Shown: positions 38,368-47,103 of the stretch, in pieces
How positions within the stretch are numbered: position 1 is the first letter of the stretch
Layout of the letters: each line of letters starts with the position of its first letter
NCBI GenBank assembly: GCA_902587515.1
Contig: CACILM010000005.1
Coordinates: 1-64,000 of the forward strand
DNA: 64,000 nt
Reading direction: 5' to 3'
Source of the DNA: an uncultured Pelagibacteraceae bacterium
Lineage (GTDB): Bacteria; Pseudomonadota; Alphaproteobacteria; Pelagibacterales; Pelagibacteraceae
Translations under genes and position numbers: made by a program
Notes under the pieces: model-generated
Seen by the model: only the letters and a program-made list of their open reading frames with translations
Told to the model about the DNA's origin: nothing
Database searches by the model: none

Positions 38368-40151
38368 ATAAATTCAGAACCCATACTTGTGCAGAAATAG
38401 GTGAAAAAGATATTGACAAAAATATTTCTTTATCAGGATGGATACATAGAAAACGAGATCACGGAAATTTACTTTTTATTGATTTAAGAGATCATTACGG
38501 GATTACTCAATGTGTAATTGAGAATGATAATAAAAATTTTCCTTTATTAGAAAAAACTCGACCCGAGTCAGTAGTGAAAATTACTGGGAAAGTCGTCAAA
38601 AGAGATAGCGGTACTGAAAATCTTGATTTGAAAACTGGTAAAGTTGAAGTTAGTATTGAGAAATTGGAAATTTTATCAGATGCAAATGAACTTCCTCTAC
38701 CAGTTTTTGGAGAGCAAGATTATCCAGAAGATTTAAGACTGAAGTATAGATTTTTAGACCTCAGGCGTTCATCAATGCACAAAAATATAATTTTAAGATC
38801 GAAAGTTATTTCATTTATAAGAAATGAAATGCTCAAACTTGGCTTTCTTGAGTATCAAACACCAATTTTAACTTCCTCTAGCCCCGAAGGAGCAAGAGAT
38901 TTTTTAGTACCTAGTAGATTGAATCCAGGAAAATTTTACGCATTACCTCAAGCACCGCAACAATTCAAACAGTTAATTATGGTTTCTGGTTTTGATAAAT
39001 ATTTTCAAATAGCACCTTGTTTTAGAGACGAAGATGCGAGAGCAGACAGAAGCCCTGGAGAATTTTACCAGCTAGATCTAGAAATGTCATTTGTGGAACA
39101 AGAAGATGTGTTTAATGTCGTTGAAAAATTAATGGTGAGTGTATTTAAGGAATTTTCAAAAAAAAAAATTATCTCAGAAAAATTTCCTAGAATTCCTTTC
39201 CACGATTCTATGAAAAAGTATGGTACAGACAAACCAGATTTAAGAAATCCATTAATAATTCAAGATATTACAGAACTTTTCAGTAGATCAGATGTGAAAT
39301 TTGAAATATTTAAAAAATTAGTTAAGAGTGGATCCGTAGTAAAATGTATAGTAACAAAAGATACCAAAAATAGACCTAGAAGTTTTTTTGATAACATAGA
39401 TAATTGGGCGAAAGATCAAGGTGCATCAGGTTTAGCCTATTTTACTCTAGAAAAAGAAAATAAAATTGTTGGTAAGGGTCCTATTGGAAAATTTTTTAGT
39501 GAAGAAGCGCTAAAAGAATTTATGAAAAACTGTAAAGCAAATTTAGGTGATAGTGTATTTTTAGCATGTGGAAAAATAAGTGATGTGGAACAAATTTTAT
39601 CAAAGGCGAGAGAAAAAATTGCTAAAGACTTAAATTTAATCGATGAAAATAAATTTGCCTTTTGTTGGATCGTAGATTATCCAATGTTTGAACTAGATGA
39701 AAATACAAAAAAAATAATTTTCAGTCACAACCCTTTTTCTATGCCTCAAGGAGATATCAAAAATTTGAATTTTAATAATCCTCTGGAAATAAAGGCCTAT
39801 CAATATGACATAGTTTGTAATGGCGTCGAATTATCATCAGGAGCTATAAGAAATCATATTCCTAGCCTAATGTATAAATTATTTTCTATAGTGGGTTACG
39901 ATCAAAATCAGGTTAATGAAAAATTTAGCGGAATGATAAATGCTTTAAGTTATGGAGCACCTCCTCATGGAGGTATTGCGCCTGGTTTAGATAGAATAGT
40001 CATGCTGCTAGCTGATAAAAAAAATATTAGAGAAATTACTTTATTTCCAATGAATCAAAATGCGCAGGACTTAATGATGAAAGCACCTTCTAAAATTGAA
40101 GAGAAACAACTTAAAGAATTAGGATTAAAACTTAATTTAAAAAAAAATTAA
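38364..40151 (+). CDS. aspS: Aspartyl-tRNA synthetase
   Basis: This class IIb synthetase charges tRNA-Asp. The 595-residue protein has the OB-fold anticodon domain (about 1-110), the catalytic core with '[20 protein letters not shown]' (shortened: [14 protein letters not shown]), motif 2 '[16 protein letters not shown]', a bacterial-type insertion (GAD) domain (about 285-420) and motif 3 '[14 protein letters not shown]'. Length and domain order are those of bacterial AspRS. It converges on the TSCPD gene with a TTAA overlap. Confidence 0.97.
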   Translation: MNKFRTHTCAEIGEKDIDKNISLSGWIHRKRDHGNLLFIDLRDHYGITQCVIENDNKNFPLLEKTRPESVVKITGKVVKRDSGTENLDLKTGKVEVSIEKLEILSDANELPLPVFGEQDYPEDLRLKYRFLDLRRSSMHKNIILRSKVISFIRNEMLKLGFLEYQTPILTSSSPEGARDFLVPSRLNPGKFYALPQAPQQFKQLIMVSGFDKYFQIAPCFRDEDARADRSPGEFYQLDLEMSFVEQEDVFNVVEKLMVSVFKEFSKKKIISEKFPRIPFHDSMKKYGTDKPDLRNPLIIQDITELFSRSDVKFEIFKKLVKSGSVVKCIVTKDTKNRPRSFFDNIDNWAKDQGASGLAYFTLEKENKIVGKGPIGKFFSEEALKEFMKNCKANLGDSVFLACGKISDVEQILSKAREKIAKDLNLIDENKFAFCWIVDYPMFELDENTKKIIFSHNPFSMPQGDIKNLNFNNPLEIKAYQYDIVCNGVELSSGAIRNHIPSLMYKLFSIVGYDQNQVNEKFSGMINALSYGAPPHGGIAPGLDRIVMLLADKKNIREITLFPMNQNAQDLMMKAPSKIEEKQLKELGLKLNLKKN

Positions 40152-40966
40152 TTTTTACTTTTCAAATTTATTCTTACATCAGATAGATCAACCAATTTCT
40201 CCTCATAATTGCTTCTCACAAACCCCTTTGATGTAATATTTTTAACAATTTTTAAAAATTTATCATCTGCGTCCTCGATGGAATTGGTTTTAGAAGTGGC
40301 TATCGATGGTGTGTGAGCCAAGTCCTCTTTTCCAAGATATGAAATTGCTAGTTCTCTAAAGACATAATCAAGAATAGAAGATGCACTCAAAATTCTATCA
40401 TTTCCAATTACATTTCCTGAGGGTTCAAATTTAGTATCTAAAAAAGCATCAACATACTCATCTAAAGGCACCCCGTATTGTAATCCTAAAGAAATAGCTA
40501 TAGCAAAATTGTTCATCATAGCTTTGACAAGTTCCCCTTCTTTATTTGTATCAATAAATATTTCTCCTATTTTTCCATCATTGTACTCGCCAGTATGAAG
40601 ATAAACTTTATGATCTCCAATTTGAGCCTTTTGAATATATCCTTTTCGTCTATCAGGCATTTTAAATCTTAAATTATTTTTTATTTTTATTCTTGTAGCG
40701 TCATTTAATTTGCTAGTTTTATTATTTTGTATTTTATTAGACAAATTATGATCTGTTGGACTGCTAATTTTAATATTTTTTTTCTGCGAGTCTTTAATTT
40801 CTCCAATTTTTTTTGTTTTTCTATTATTTAATTTGACGTCAATAACCTCAACTTCACCATCTGTTCTGCTATTTATTTTAGATAATTCCTGATCGTTTAA
40901 GTCGTTTAACTTATGAACAGTTTTGAATGTACAAGTATAATAAGTCTCAACAATAAATTTTTTCAT
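40148..40966 (-). CDS. Free-standing protein with the C-terminal (TSCPD) domain of class II ribonucleotide reductase NrdJ
   Basis: Residues about 102-235 match the extreme C-terminal region of B12-dependent ribonucleotide reductase NrdJ: '[20 protein letters not shown]', '[12 protein letters not shown]', '[19 protein letters not shown]' and '[17 protein letters not shown]'. The RNR catalytic barrel is absent. The N-terminal 60 residues ('[20 protein letters not shown]', '[18 protein letters not shown]') are a separate small segment I do not recognise, followed by a polar linker. It is not a truncated remnant in appearance: the frame is open and the context is conserved-looking. It could assist a separate NrdJ, like NrdJb of split enzymes, or be a regulator. 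Function unknown. Confidence 0.75.
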   Translation of the reverse strand: MKKFIVETYYTCTFKTVHKLNDLNDQELSKINSRTDGEVEVIDVKLNNRKTKKIGEIKDSQKKNIKISSPTDHNLSNKIQNNKTSKLNDATRIKIKNNLRFKMPDRRKGYIQKAQIGDHKVYLHTGEYNDGKIGEIFIDTNKEGELVKAMMNNFAIAISLGLQYGVPLDEYVDAFLDTKFEPSGNVIGNDRILSASSILDYVFRELAISYLGKEDLAHTPSIATSKTNSIEDADDKFLKIVKNITSKGFVRSNYEEKLVDLSDVRINLKSKN

Positions 40967-41065
40967 AAATAAATGGAATCTTTTATGTTAAAGATATATA
41001 TTATTATTATGCGTGTCTATTCTATAATAATACAATTATTAATTGTGTGGATTTAAAAGTTTAAT

Positions 41066-41413
41066 ATGAAAATTTTTTTTACTTGGTGGAATAAACAGAC
41101 GATTGGAACTTTGTTAAAAACTTTTTTTACTGGGACATTAGTTGGAAAAGATGAATTTGGAAATAAATATTACAAAAATAAACGAAATGAAAGGTGGGTA
41201 ATTTATTCTTCGGAAATTGAAGCGACAAAAATTACCTCAGATTGGTATTTATGGATGCATCACACTGTTGATAAAATCCCAAATAATAAATTAGATAAGA
41301 AGCATCAATGGCAAAAAAATCATCTTGAAAATAAAACTGGTACAGAGGATAAATATAAACCAATCAAAATAAGAAAAGATAATGTTAAAAAAAAATATGA
41401 AACTTGGAAGTAA
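41066..41413 (+). CDS. NDUFA12-family complex I accessory subunit (B17.2-like)
   Basis: The 115-residue protein matches the NDUFA12/B17.2 family: 'WWNKQTIGTLLKTFFTG' (about 7-23), 'VGKDEFGNKYYKNKRNERWV' and 'ITSDWYLWMHHTVDKIP'. In alphaproteobacteria and mitochondria this is an accessory subunit of NADH:ubiquinone oxidoreductase on the matrix/cytoplasmic arm. It is diagnostic of alphaproteobacterial ancestry. The nuo operon is not in the window. It overlaps the DUF2155 gene by 17-32 bp, depending on that gene's start. Confidence 0.93.
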   Translation: MKIFFTWWNKQTIGTLLKTFFTGTLVGKDEFGNKYYKNKRNERWVIYSSEIEATKITSDWYLWMHHTVDKIPNNKLDKKHQWQKNHLENKTGTEDKYKPIKIRKDNVKKKYETWK

Positions 41414-41903
41414 TTTTAAGTATTTAATAACTTTTATTTCCTTTTTATTTTGCTTTTCCTCGTTTGCTGAAAATGAAATTACAAGCACTCCTTTGATTAA
41501 TTTGGAAAAGCTTAAGCCAAGTTTTGAAGAGACTGAAAATGATATTATCAATACTTCAAACAGTAAAAAAATTAAAAATAAAAAAAAAACTAATACCTCT
41601 CAAGGAAAATTTAATGCAACTTTAATTGGATTGGATAAAATAACAGCAAAATCCTCACAAATTTTAGTCAAATTAAATGAACCAAAAAAATTTGGCCCCT
41701 TAGAAATTAAAATACTAAAATGTGGAAAAGTGGAAAATAATAATATTTTAGACGATGTGGCGTACATGCAGGTAAAGGATTTATCTAAAAATGATAATGA
41801 AAAAGTTTTTATCTTTAATGGCTGGACTTTTGCATCGGATCCCAATTTAACTCCTTTTGATCACGCTATTTATGATTTGCAATTAGTGAATTGTAAAGTC
41901 TAA
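41382..41903 (+). CDS. DUF2155-domain exported protein
   Basis: A signal peptide (hydrophobic segment about 13-29, ending CFSSFAEN) is followed by a variable linker and a DUF2155 domain (about 85-172) with 'LIGLDKITAKSSQILVKL', 'FGPLEIKILKCGKV' and 'VFIFNGWTFASDP'. Such proteins often follow the NDUFA12 gene in alphaproteobacteria, exactly as here; function is unknown. The start may be ATG 41382 or, more likely by signal-peptide shape, ATG 41397. The 3' end overlaps accC by four bases (CTAA). Confidence 0.85.
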   Translation: MLKKNMKLGSNFKYLITFISFLFCFSSFAENEITSTPLINLEKLKPSFEETENDIINTSNSKKIKNKKKTNTSQGKFNATLIGLDKITAKSSQILVKLNEPKKFGPLEIKILKCGKVENNNILDDVAYMQVKDLSKNDNEKVFIFNGWTFASDPNLTPFDHAIYDLQLVNCKV

Positions 41904-43237
41904 AAAAATTTTTCTTTTGATAACCAATTAGTATCAAAATCAGATTCAATAAATTTTTTGTGCTTTAGAATTTTTTTGTGTAATTCAATTGTTGTTGTAA
42001 TTCCCTCTAAAACAAATTCATCTAAAGACCTGAGGGTTCTTTGAATAGCTTCGGTTCTATTTCTGCCTTTACAAATTACTTTAGCAATTAAGCTATCGTA
42101 ATAAGGTGTTATTTTACAGCCCTGAAAAATTGACCCATCTACTCTTGTTCTAAAACCTGAAGGTTGGTGACAAACGCTTATTACTCCTGGACTCGGTTGA
42201 AAATTTAATGCTGGATTTTCTGCATTTACTCTACATTCTATTGAATGACCTCTTGGTTTTATATCAGTTTGTTTAAGAGCAGTTTCTCCAGTGAAGGCTA
42301 TCCATAATTGCTCTTTAACAATATCTATTCCAGTTTGAACTTCTGTAACGGGATGTTCTACTTGAACCCTTGTGTTCATTTCTAAAAAGTAAAATTTTCC
42401 ATCTTCATAAATAAACTCAACTGTTCCAGCACCTTCATAATTAATTTGTTCAACCATTTTTACCGTTTTTTCAAGAAGACTATTTCTCTGATCATCGCTT
42501 AAAACTGGGCTTGGTGTTTCTTCTATTAATTTTTGATGTCTTCTTTGAACTGAACAATCTCTCTCACCTAAATGAACTGTTTTATTTTTCCCTGACATAA
42601 TTTGAACTTCAATATGTCTTGGATTTTTAAAATATTTTTCTATGTACAACTCATCATTTCCAAAAAATTTTTTTGCTTCAGTTTTAGCAGTAAGAAATAA
42701 ATTTTCTAATTTACTCTCATCTTCAACAATTTTCATACCTTTACCTCCACCGCCACCAGCAGCTTTTATTAAAACAGGATATCCAATTTCTTTACAAATA
42801 GATTTTGCTTCAGAAAAAGATTTTACACCACCTTCGGAACCCTCAATAATTGGTAAACCATATTTTTTAGCGATTCTTTTTGCTTCAATTTTGTCACCCA
42901 TTTTTGAAATTATTTCAGCGCTTGGACCTATGAATTTAATTCCATGTTTATTTACTATTTCAGAAAATTTTGCATTTTCTGATAAAAATCCATACCCGGG
43001 ATGTATTGCTTCAGCCCCAGTCAAATCTACCGCTGACATTATTGCAGAAACATTTAAATAACTATTTTGAGGTTGGTGTGAACCGATACATACACTTTCA
43101 TCAGCTAATCTTACATGCATTGATTCGGAGTCTACATCTGAGTGAACTGCTACAGTATTTATGCCCCACTCCTTACAAGCTCTAATAACCCTGACGGCTA
43201 TTTCACCTCTATTAGCTATTAAAACTTTTTTGAACAT
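41900..43237 (-). CDS. accC: Biotin carboxylase subunit of acetyl-CoA carboxylase
   Basis: AccC carboxylates biotin on AccB using ATP and bicarbonate. The 445-residue ATP-grasp protein has 'LIANRGEIAVRVIRAC', the glycine-rich loop 'IKAAGGGGGKGMKIV', 'FLEMNTRVQVEHPVTE' and the C-terminal 'RTLRSLDEFVLEGITT'. It follows accB after 4 bp in the standard accB-accC pair that starts fatty-acid synthesis. Confidence 0.98.
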   Translation of the reverse strand: MFKKVLIANRGEIAVRVIRACKEWGINTVAVHSDVDSESMHVRLADESVCIGSHQPQNSYLNVSAIMSAVDLTGAEAIHPGYGFLSENAKFSEIVNKHGIKFIGPSAEIISKMGDKIEAKRIAKKYGLPIIEGSEGGVKSFSEAKSICKEIGYPVLIKAAGGGGGKGMKIVEDESKLENLFLTAKTEAKKFFGNDELYIEKYFKNPRHIEVQIMSGKNKTVHLGERDCSVQRRHQKLIEETPSPVLSDDQRNSLLEKTVKMVEQINYEGAGTVEFIYEDGKFYFLEMNTRVQVEHPVTEVQTGIDIVKEQLWIAFTGETALKQTDIKPRGHSIECRVNAENPALNFQPSPGVISVCHQPSGFRTRVDGSIFQGCKITPYYDSLIAKVICKGRNRTEAIQRTLRSLDEFVLEGITTTIELHKKILKHKKFIESDFDTNWLSKEKFF

Positions 43238-43241
43238 TTCT

Positions 43242-43667
43242 TTATTTTAGAATAACTAAAGTTTGTCCGAATTCAACTGGCTGTCCATCTTCTACAAGAA
43301 TTTTTTTTATTTCACCATCACTAGTCGATGGTACGTGATTCATTGTTTTCATTGCTTCAACAATCATGACTGTTTGACCTTTTTTAATTTTAGCTCCAAC
43401 CTCTACAAACTTTTTTGCCCCAGGCTCAGGAGCAAGATAAGCCGTTCCTATAATTGGAGACTTTATTCTAGTTCCTTCGCTGTCTTCTGGACTCTTCAAA
43501 ACAGATTTGTTTGGAGAAACAATTGCACCAGTTTTTAAACTTTCAATACTTGTAGAAGTTTTTGAAACTTTTATTTTAGATTGTCCTTCTTGGTACTCTA
43601 ATTCAGTAAGATTGAATTCTCTCAAATAATCTACTAATTCTTTAATTAATTTTTTGTCTATCTTCAT
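43242..43667 (-). CDS. accB: Biotin carboxyl carrier protein of acetyl-CoA carboxylase
   Basis: AccB carries biotin on Lys107 in the motif VEAMKTMNHV. The N-terminal 'LIKELVDYLREFNLTELEY' helix and a Pro/Ser-rich linker precede the C-terminal biotinyl domain; 141 residues is normal. It starts within the aroQ stop (four-base overlap) and is followed by accC. Confidence 0.97.
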   Translation of the reverse strand: MKIDKKLIKELVDYLREFNLTELEYQEGQSKIKVSKTSTSIESLKTGAIVSPNKSVLKSPEDSEGTRIKSPIIGTAYLAPEPGAKKFVEVGAKIKKGQTVMIVEAMKTMNHVPSTSDGEIKKILVEDGQPVEFGQTLVILK

Positions 43668-44101
43668 TTATCTAAAAATTTTTTCATTGCTTCTAATGCC
43701 ATTATATATCCGTGTGCACCAAAACCGCAAATTACTCCGTTTGCAATTTTGCTAATTAAAGATTTGTGCCTAAAATCTTCTCTATTATAAATATTACTTA
43801 TATGCAATTCAATAATTGGGATCTTAATAATCTTTAAAGCATCATGAATAGCTACTGAGGTATGTGTATAACCACCAGCATTAATTATCAAACCATTTTG
43901 ATTTTTTCTAGAATTTTGAATTTTTTCCACAATCTCACCCTCAATATTTGATTGATATAAATTAATATCTAAATTGTTTTTTTCTCCAAATTTCTTACAA
44001 TTTTTTTCGATATCTTTTAAAGTAAAACTCCCATATTGATTTTTCTCCCTCTCACCTAAAAGGTTGAGATTTGGACCATTAACAATTATAATTTTTTTCA
44101 T
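43664..44101 (-). CDS. aroQ: 3-dehydroquinate dehydratase, type II
   Basis: AroQ dehydrates 3-dehydroquinate in the shikimate pathway. The 145-residue protein has 'IVNGPNLNLLGERE' with the active-site loop, 'LIINAGGYTHTSVAIHDAL' and 'ELHISNIYNREDFRHKS'. It is the leading gene of aroQ-accB-accC, a common alphaproteobacterial arrangement, and is divergent from thiS with a 33-bp spacer. Confidence 0.96.
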   Translation of the reverse strand: MKKIIIVNGPNLNLLGEREKNQYGSFTLKDIEKNCKKFGEKNNLDINLYQSNIEGEIVEKIQNSRKNQNGLIINAGGYTHTSVAIHDALKIIKIPIIELHISNIYNREDFRHKSLISKIANGVICGFGAHGYIMALEAMKKFLDK

Positions 44102-44134
44102 TGTTATTTATTATTAGCATTGATTAACTGAATT

Positions 44135-44338
44135 ATGGCAAAAATACAATTAAATGGTAAGAAAATCACGATTAAAACAAAATCAACAATAATGGATTTA
44201 TTAAAAAAGTATAAATTAAATAATAAAAAAATTGCAATTGAGTATAACGGAGCGATTCTTCCAAAATTGAAATGCAATAAAAAGTATTTAAAAAATAATG
44301 ATAGACTTGAAATAGTTCATTTTATAGGTGGCGGTTAA
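44135..44338 (+). CDS. thiS: Sulphur-carrier protein ThiS
   Basis: ThiS is a ubiquitin-like sulphur carrier for thiazole formation. The 67-residue protein has the beta-grasp pattern ('[11 protein letters not shown]', '[12 protein letters not shown]', '[10 protein letters not shown]') and the essential C-terminal Gly-Gly that is adenylated and thiocarboxylated. It is directly followed by thiG. No thiO, thiE or thiF is adjacent. Confidence 0.92.
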   Translation: MAKIQLNGKKITIKTKSTIMDLLKKYKLNNKKIAIEYNGAILPKLKCNKKYLKNNDRLEIVHFIGGG

Positions 44339-44339
44339 G

Positions 44340-45113
44340 TTGAAAAAAGATTTTTTTAAAATTTCTAATATCAAATTAAAATCTAGATTGATCGTTGGAA
44401 CCGGCAAATATAAAAGTTTTAAAGAAACCGCTAAAGCTGTAAAAGCCTCTGGGGCGGATATGGTTACTGTTGCTTTAAGAAGGGTAAACATTTTGGATAA
44501 AAAAAAACCCATTCTCACAGATTATCTAAATCCAAAAAAAATTAAATTTTTACCTAATACTGCTGGTTGCTTTAACTCTGAAGAAGCTTTAAGAACTTTA
44601 CGATTAGCTCGAGAAATGGGTGGTTGGAAATTAGTTAAGTTAGAAGTTTTAGGTGATAAAAAAACTTTATATCCAAATATGATAGAAACAATAAAATCTA
44701 CAAAAATTCTTGTTAAAGAAGGATTTAAAGTAATGGTTTATTGTACTGATGATCCACTGCTTGCTAAAAAATTAGAGGATTGCGGAGCTTCAGCTATAAT
44801 GCCTTTAGCCTCGCCCATAGGTTCTGGCTTAGGATTACAAAATAAAGTTAACATTTCATTAATAATAAAACAAAGTAAAGTTCCTGTAATTGTGGATGCT
44901 GGAATAGGTACAGCCTCAGATGCAACAATTGCTATGGAACTGGGCTGTGATGGAGTATTAATTAATAGTGCTATAGCAAATGCAAACAAACCTACATTGA
45001 TGGCTAAAGCTTTTAAGGATGCTGTTATTTCTGGAAGAAATGCTTTTCTCGCAGGAAGAATGAAAAAAAATGTTTTTGCTTCTCCAAGTTCTCCTATTAA
45101 AGGTTTAATTTAA
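44340..45113 (+). CDS. thiG: Thiazole synthase
   Basis: ThiG builds the thiazole phosphate from DXP, dehydroglycine and ThiS-thiocarboxylate. The barrel shows '[11 protein letters not shown]', '[15 protein letters not shown]', '[14 protein letters not shown]', '[13 protein letters not shown]' and '[22 protein letters not shown]'. There is no ATG; I favour TTG 44340, one base after the thiS stop, because GGTGGCGG in the Gly codons of thiS (44327-44334) is a ribosome-binding site at good spacing. GTG 44328 is an alternative. It overlaps rne by TTAA. Confidence 0.95.
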   Translation: MKKDFFKISNIKLKSRLIVGTGKYKSFKETAKAVKASGADMVTVALRRVNILDKKKPILTDYLNPKKIKFLPNTAGCFNSEEALRTLRLAREMGGWKLVKLEVLGDKKTLYPNMIETIKSTKILVKEGFKVMVYCTDDPLLAKKLEDCGASAIMPLASPIGSGLGLQNKVNISLIIKQSKVPVIVDAGIGTASDATIAMELGCDGVLINSAIANANKPTLMAKAFKDAVISGRNAFLAGRMKKNVFASPSSPIKGLI

Positions 45114-46960
45114 TTTTTTTTTCTTCTCACCCACAAAGTTCGTAAAATTTTTTTTGTTTTTAGTTTTTTTGAAGTAGATTTGTTTTTTTTCCCTTGCTTT
45201 ATTTCTTTTACTTTAATTTTTTTCTCTTTTTCTCCTAAATTAATTTTATCAAAATTTTCAAAAGATTTGATTAATTTTTTTGACTTATTCAATAAATCAA
45301 TTTTGTATTCTGGTATAATAAAATTTTGATCCGATAATATTTCAATTTTAAGAGGATACTTTTTTTGAAAAAATTTCAATTCCTCAATTAGATTATTTTC
45401 GATAAAAAATTTCACTTTTTCGGGAACATAAGACTTTATTATTTTGACTTTATCAGTAAATGCCAAATGTTGTATCTTTTTACAAATTTTTTGAGCAAAA
45501 GACTCTAAAGATAATTGTGTTTCCCACTTAATCGATCCTTCTTTTAATCTTTGTCTTGTCATTTCGAGGAGTCCAAAATTACTTATTCTACCAATTTGAA
45601 TTCTAGCCCTATCTTTTCTAATACTTTCTCTCATTTTTTTTTCAACTATACGTCTGTTGTAAAAATTAATCATATCTATAAAATCAATAACGATTAATCC
45701 AGACAGATCTCTAAGCTTTATCTGATGAGCAATTTCTTCAGCAGCCTCTAAATTTGTATTAAGAGCAGTTTTTTCAATATTAATCTGCTTTGTTGATTGT
45801 CCTGAATTTATATCAATTGCAACTAATGCCTCAGTTGGGTTAATAACTAAATAGCCTCCAGATTTTAGTTTTACTGTAGGTTCAAAAATATTATTTAATT
45901 CCTTTTCAATATTTGCATCATGAAATAAAGGAATTTTTCCTCTATACTTTTTTATATTTTTAACGTTTTTTGGCATTAAATCTTTCATAAATTTTTTAGC
46001 TTTTTGATAAGCTTCATTGCCATCTATATAAATGTTTTTAGTTTCATTATCGTAAATATCTCGTATAGTTCTTTTAATAATATCACCCTCCTCATAAACT
46101 AAAGAAGGTGCGTTAGACTCAAGAGCCTTATCTTTAATTGTATCCCAAGTTTTCAATGTACTTTGAAAATCTTTCTCTATTTCATTTTTTGTTTTATTTG
46201 CGCCTGCTGTCCTCACAATAACGCCCATACTTTTTGGTATGTCGATTTCATTCAAAATATCTCTAATTTTTTGCCTATCCGAGGAGCCAAAAATTTTCCT
46301 TGATATACCCCCTCCTTTGGGAGTGTTTGGCATTAAAACCATATATTTTCCTGCTAAGGAAATAAAAGTTGTTAATGCAGCTCCTTTTTGACCTCTCTCT
46401 TCTTTAATAACTTGCACAAGAATTATCTGACCTGGTTTTATAACTTCTTGTATTCTGTATCTTTTTATTCCAAAAGAAGATTTTACTTCTTCTCTAAATT
46501 TTCTTTTTTGAACAGTATCTTTGTTGTTTGCATTACTATTCTCTTTGCTGTTATCCTCAGACTGTATATTTGTTTCCTGTCCATCACCTCTTTGATCTGT
46601 GTTTTCGACTGAATTATTAATTTCGATACTCTCTTCAACTCCATTTACAGCTTTATTTTTTAAATCTTCTCTAATTTTTTCCTCTGCAATTCTTATTTTT
46701 TCTTTATCTTCAGAAGGTAGCTGATAGTAATCTGATTGAATATCATTAAAAGCTAAAAAGCCGTGTCTGTCTCTTCCGTAGTTTACAAAAGCAGCTTGAA
46801 GCGAGGGCTCGACTCTACTGACTGTTCCTAAATAAATATTATTTTTAAAATTTAAATTATTTTTATCTTCAAATTCGTATTCTTCAATTGAATTATTTGA
46901 TTTAAGAACAATCCGAGTTTCATTAGGATGCGATGCATCAATATATAAATTTTTTTCCAT
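45110..46960 (-). CDS. rne: Ribonuclease E/G without the zinc-link cysteines
   Basis: This endonuclease starts RNA decay and rRNA processing. The S1 domain (about 36-78 and 165-205) is split by a polar insertion (about 80-165), usual in alphaproteobacteria. The catalytic DNase I-like domain has Asp383 (AIDINSGQ) and Asp426 (VIDFIDM). After LLEMTRQRL, where the family has CPxCxG, the sequence runs [15 protein letters not shown] with no cysteine; the only cysteine is Cys493. The protein ends at 616 residues with a short Lys-rich tail (about 577-616), so it has almost no degradosome scaffold. An AAGGAA ribosome-binding site precedes the start. Confidence 0.93.
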   Translation of the reverse strand: MEKNLYIDASHPNETRIVLKSNNSIEEYEFEDKNNLNFKNNIYLGTVSRVEPSLQAAFVNYGRDRHGFLAFNDIQSDYYQLPSEDKEKIRIAEEKIREDLKNKAVNGVEESIEINNSVENTDQRGDGQETNIQSEDNSKENSNANNKDTVQKRKFREEVKSSFGIKRYRIQEVIKPGQIILVQVIKEERGQKGAALTTFISLAGKYMVLMPNTPKGGGISRKIFGSSDRQKIRDILNEIDIPKSMGVIVRTAGANKTKNEIEKDFQSTLKTWDTIKDKALESNAPSLVYEEGDIIKRTIRDIYDNETKNIYIDGNEAYQKAKKFMKDLMPKNVKNIKKYRGKIPLFHDANIEKELNNIFEPTVKLKSGGYLVINPTEALVAIDINSGQSTKQINIEKTALNTNLEAAEEIAHQIKLRDLSGLIVIDFIDMINFYNRRIVEKKMRESIRKDRARIQIGRISNFGLLEMTRQRLKEGSIKWETQLSLESFAQKICKKIQHLAFTDKVKIIKSYVPEKVKFFIENNLIEELKFFQKKYPLKIEILSDQNFIIPEYKIDLLNKSKKLIKSFENFDKINLGEKEKKIKVKEIKQGKKNKSTSKKLKTKKILRTLWVRRKKN

Positions 46961-47103
46961 TTTAATTGAATTCCTTTAAATTTTTTGAAATCTGTGAAAT
47001 TTGTTAATATCATTACCTTCATTTTATACAATTTTTCATATAAATACAGTTAATTAAATTTTTAATGCCTAAAGAAAGTCAAATTTATTAATAAAATAGC
47101 AAA

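Noticed and set aside
42642-43061. 139-codon plus-strand open frame opposite accC
   Set aside because: It is an antisense shadow of the conserved accC coding region, with low-complexity proline stretches from glycine codons.
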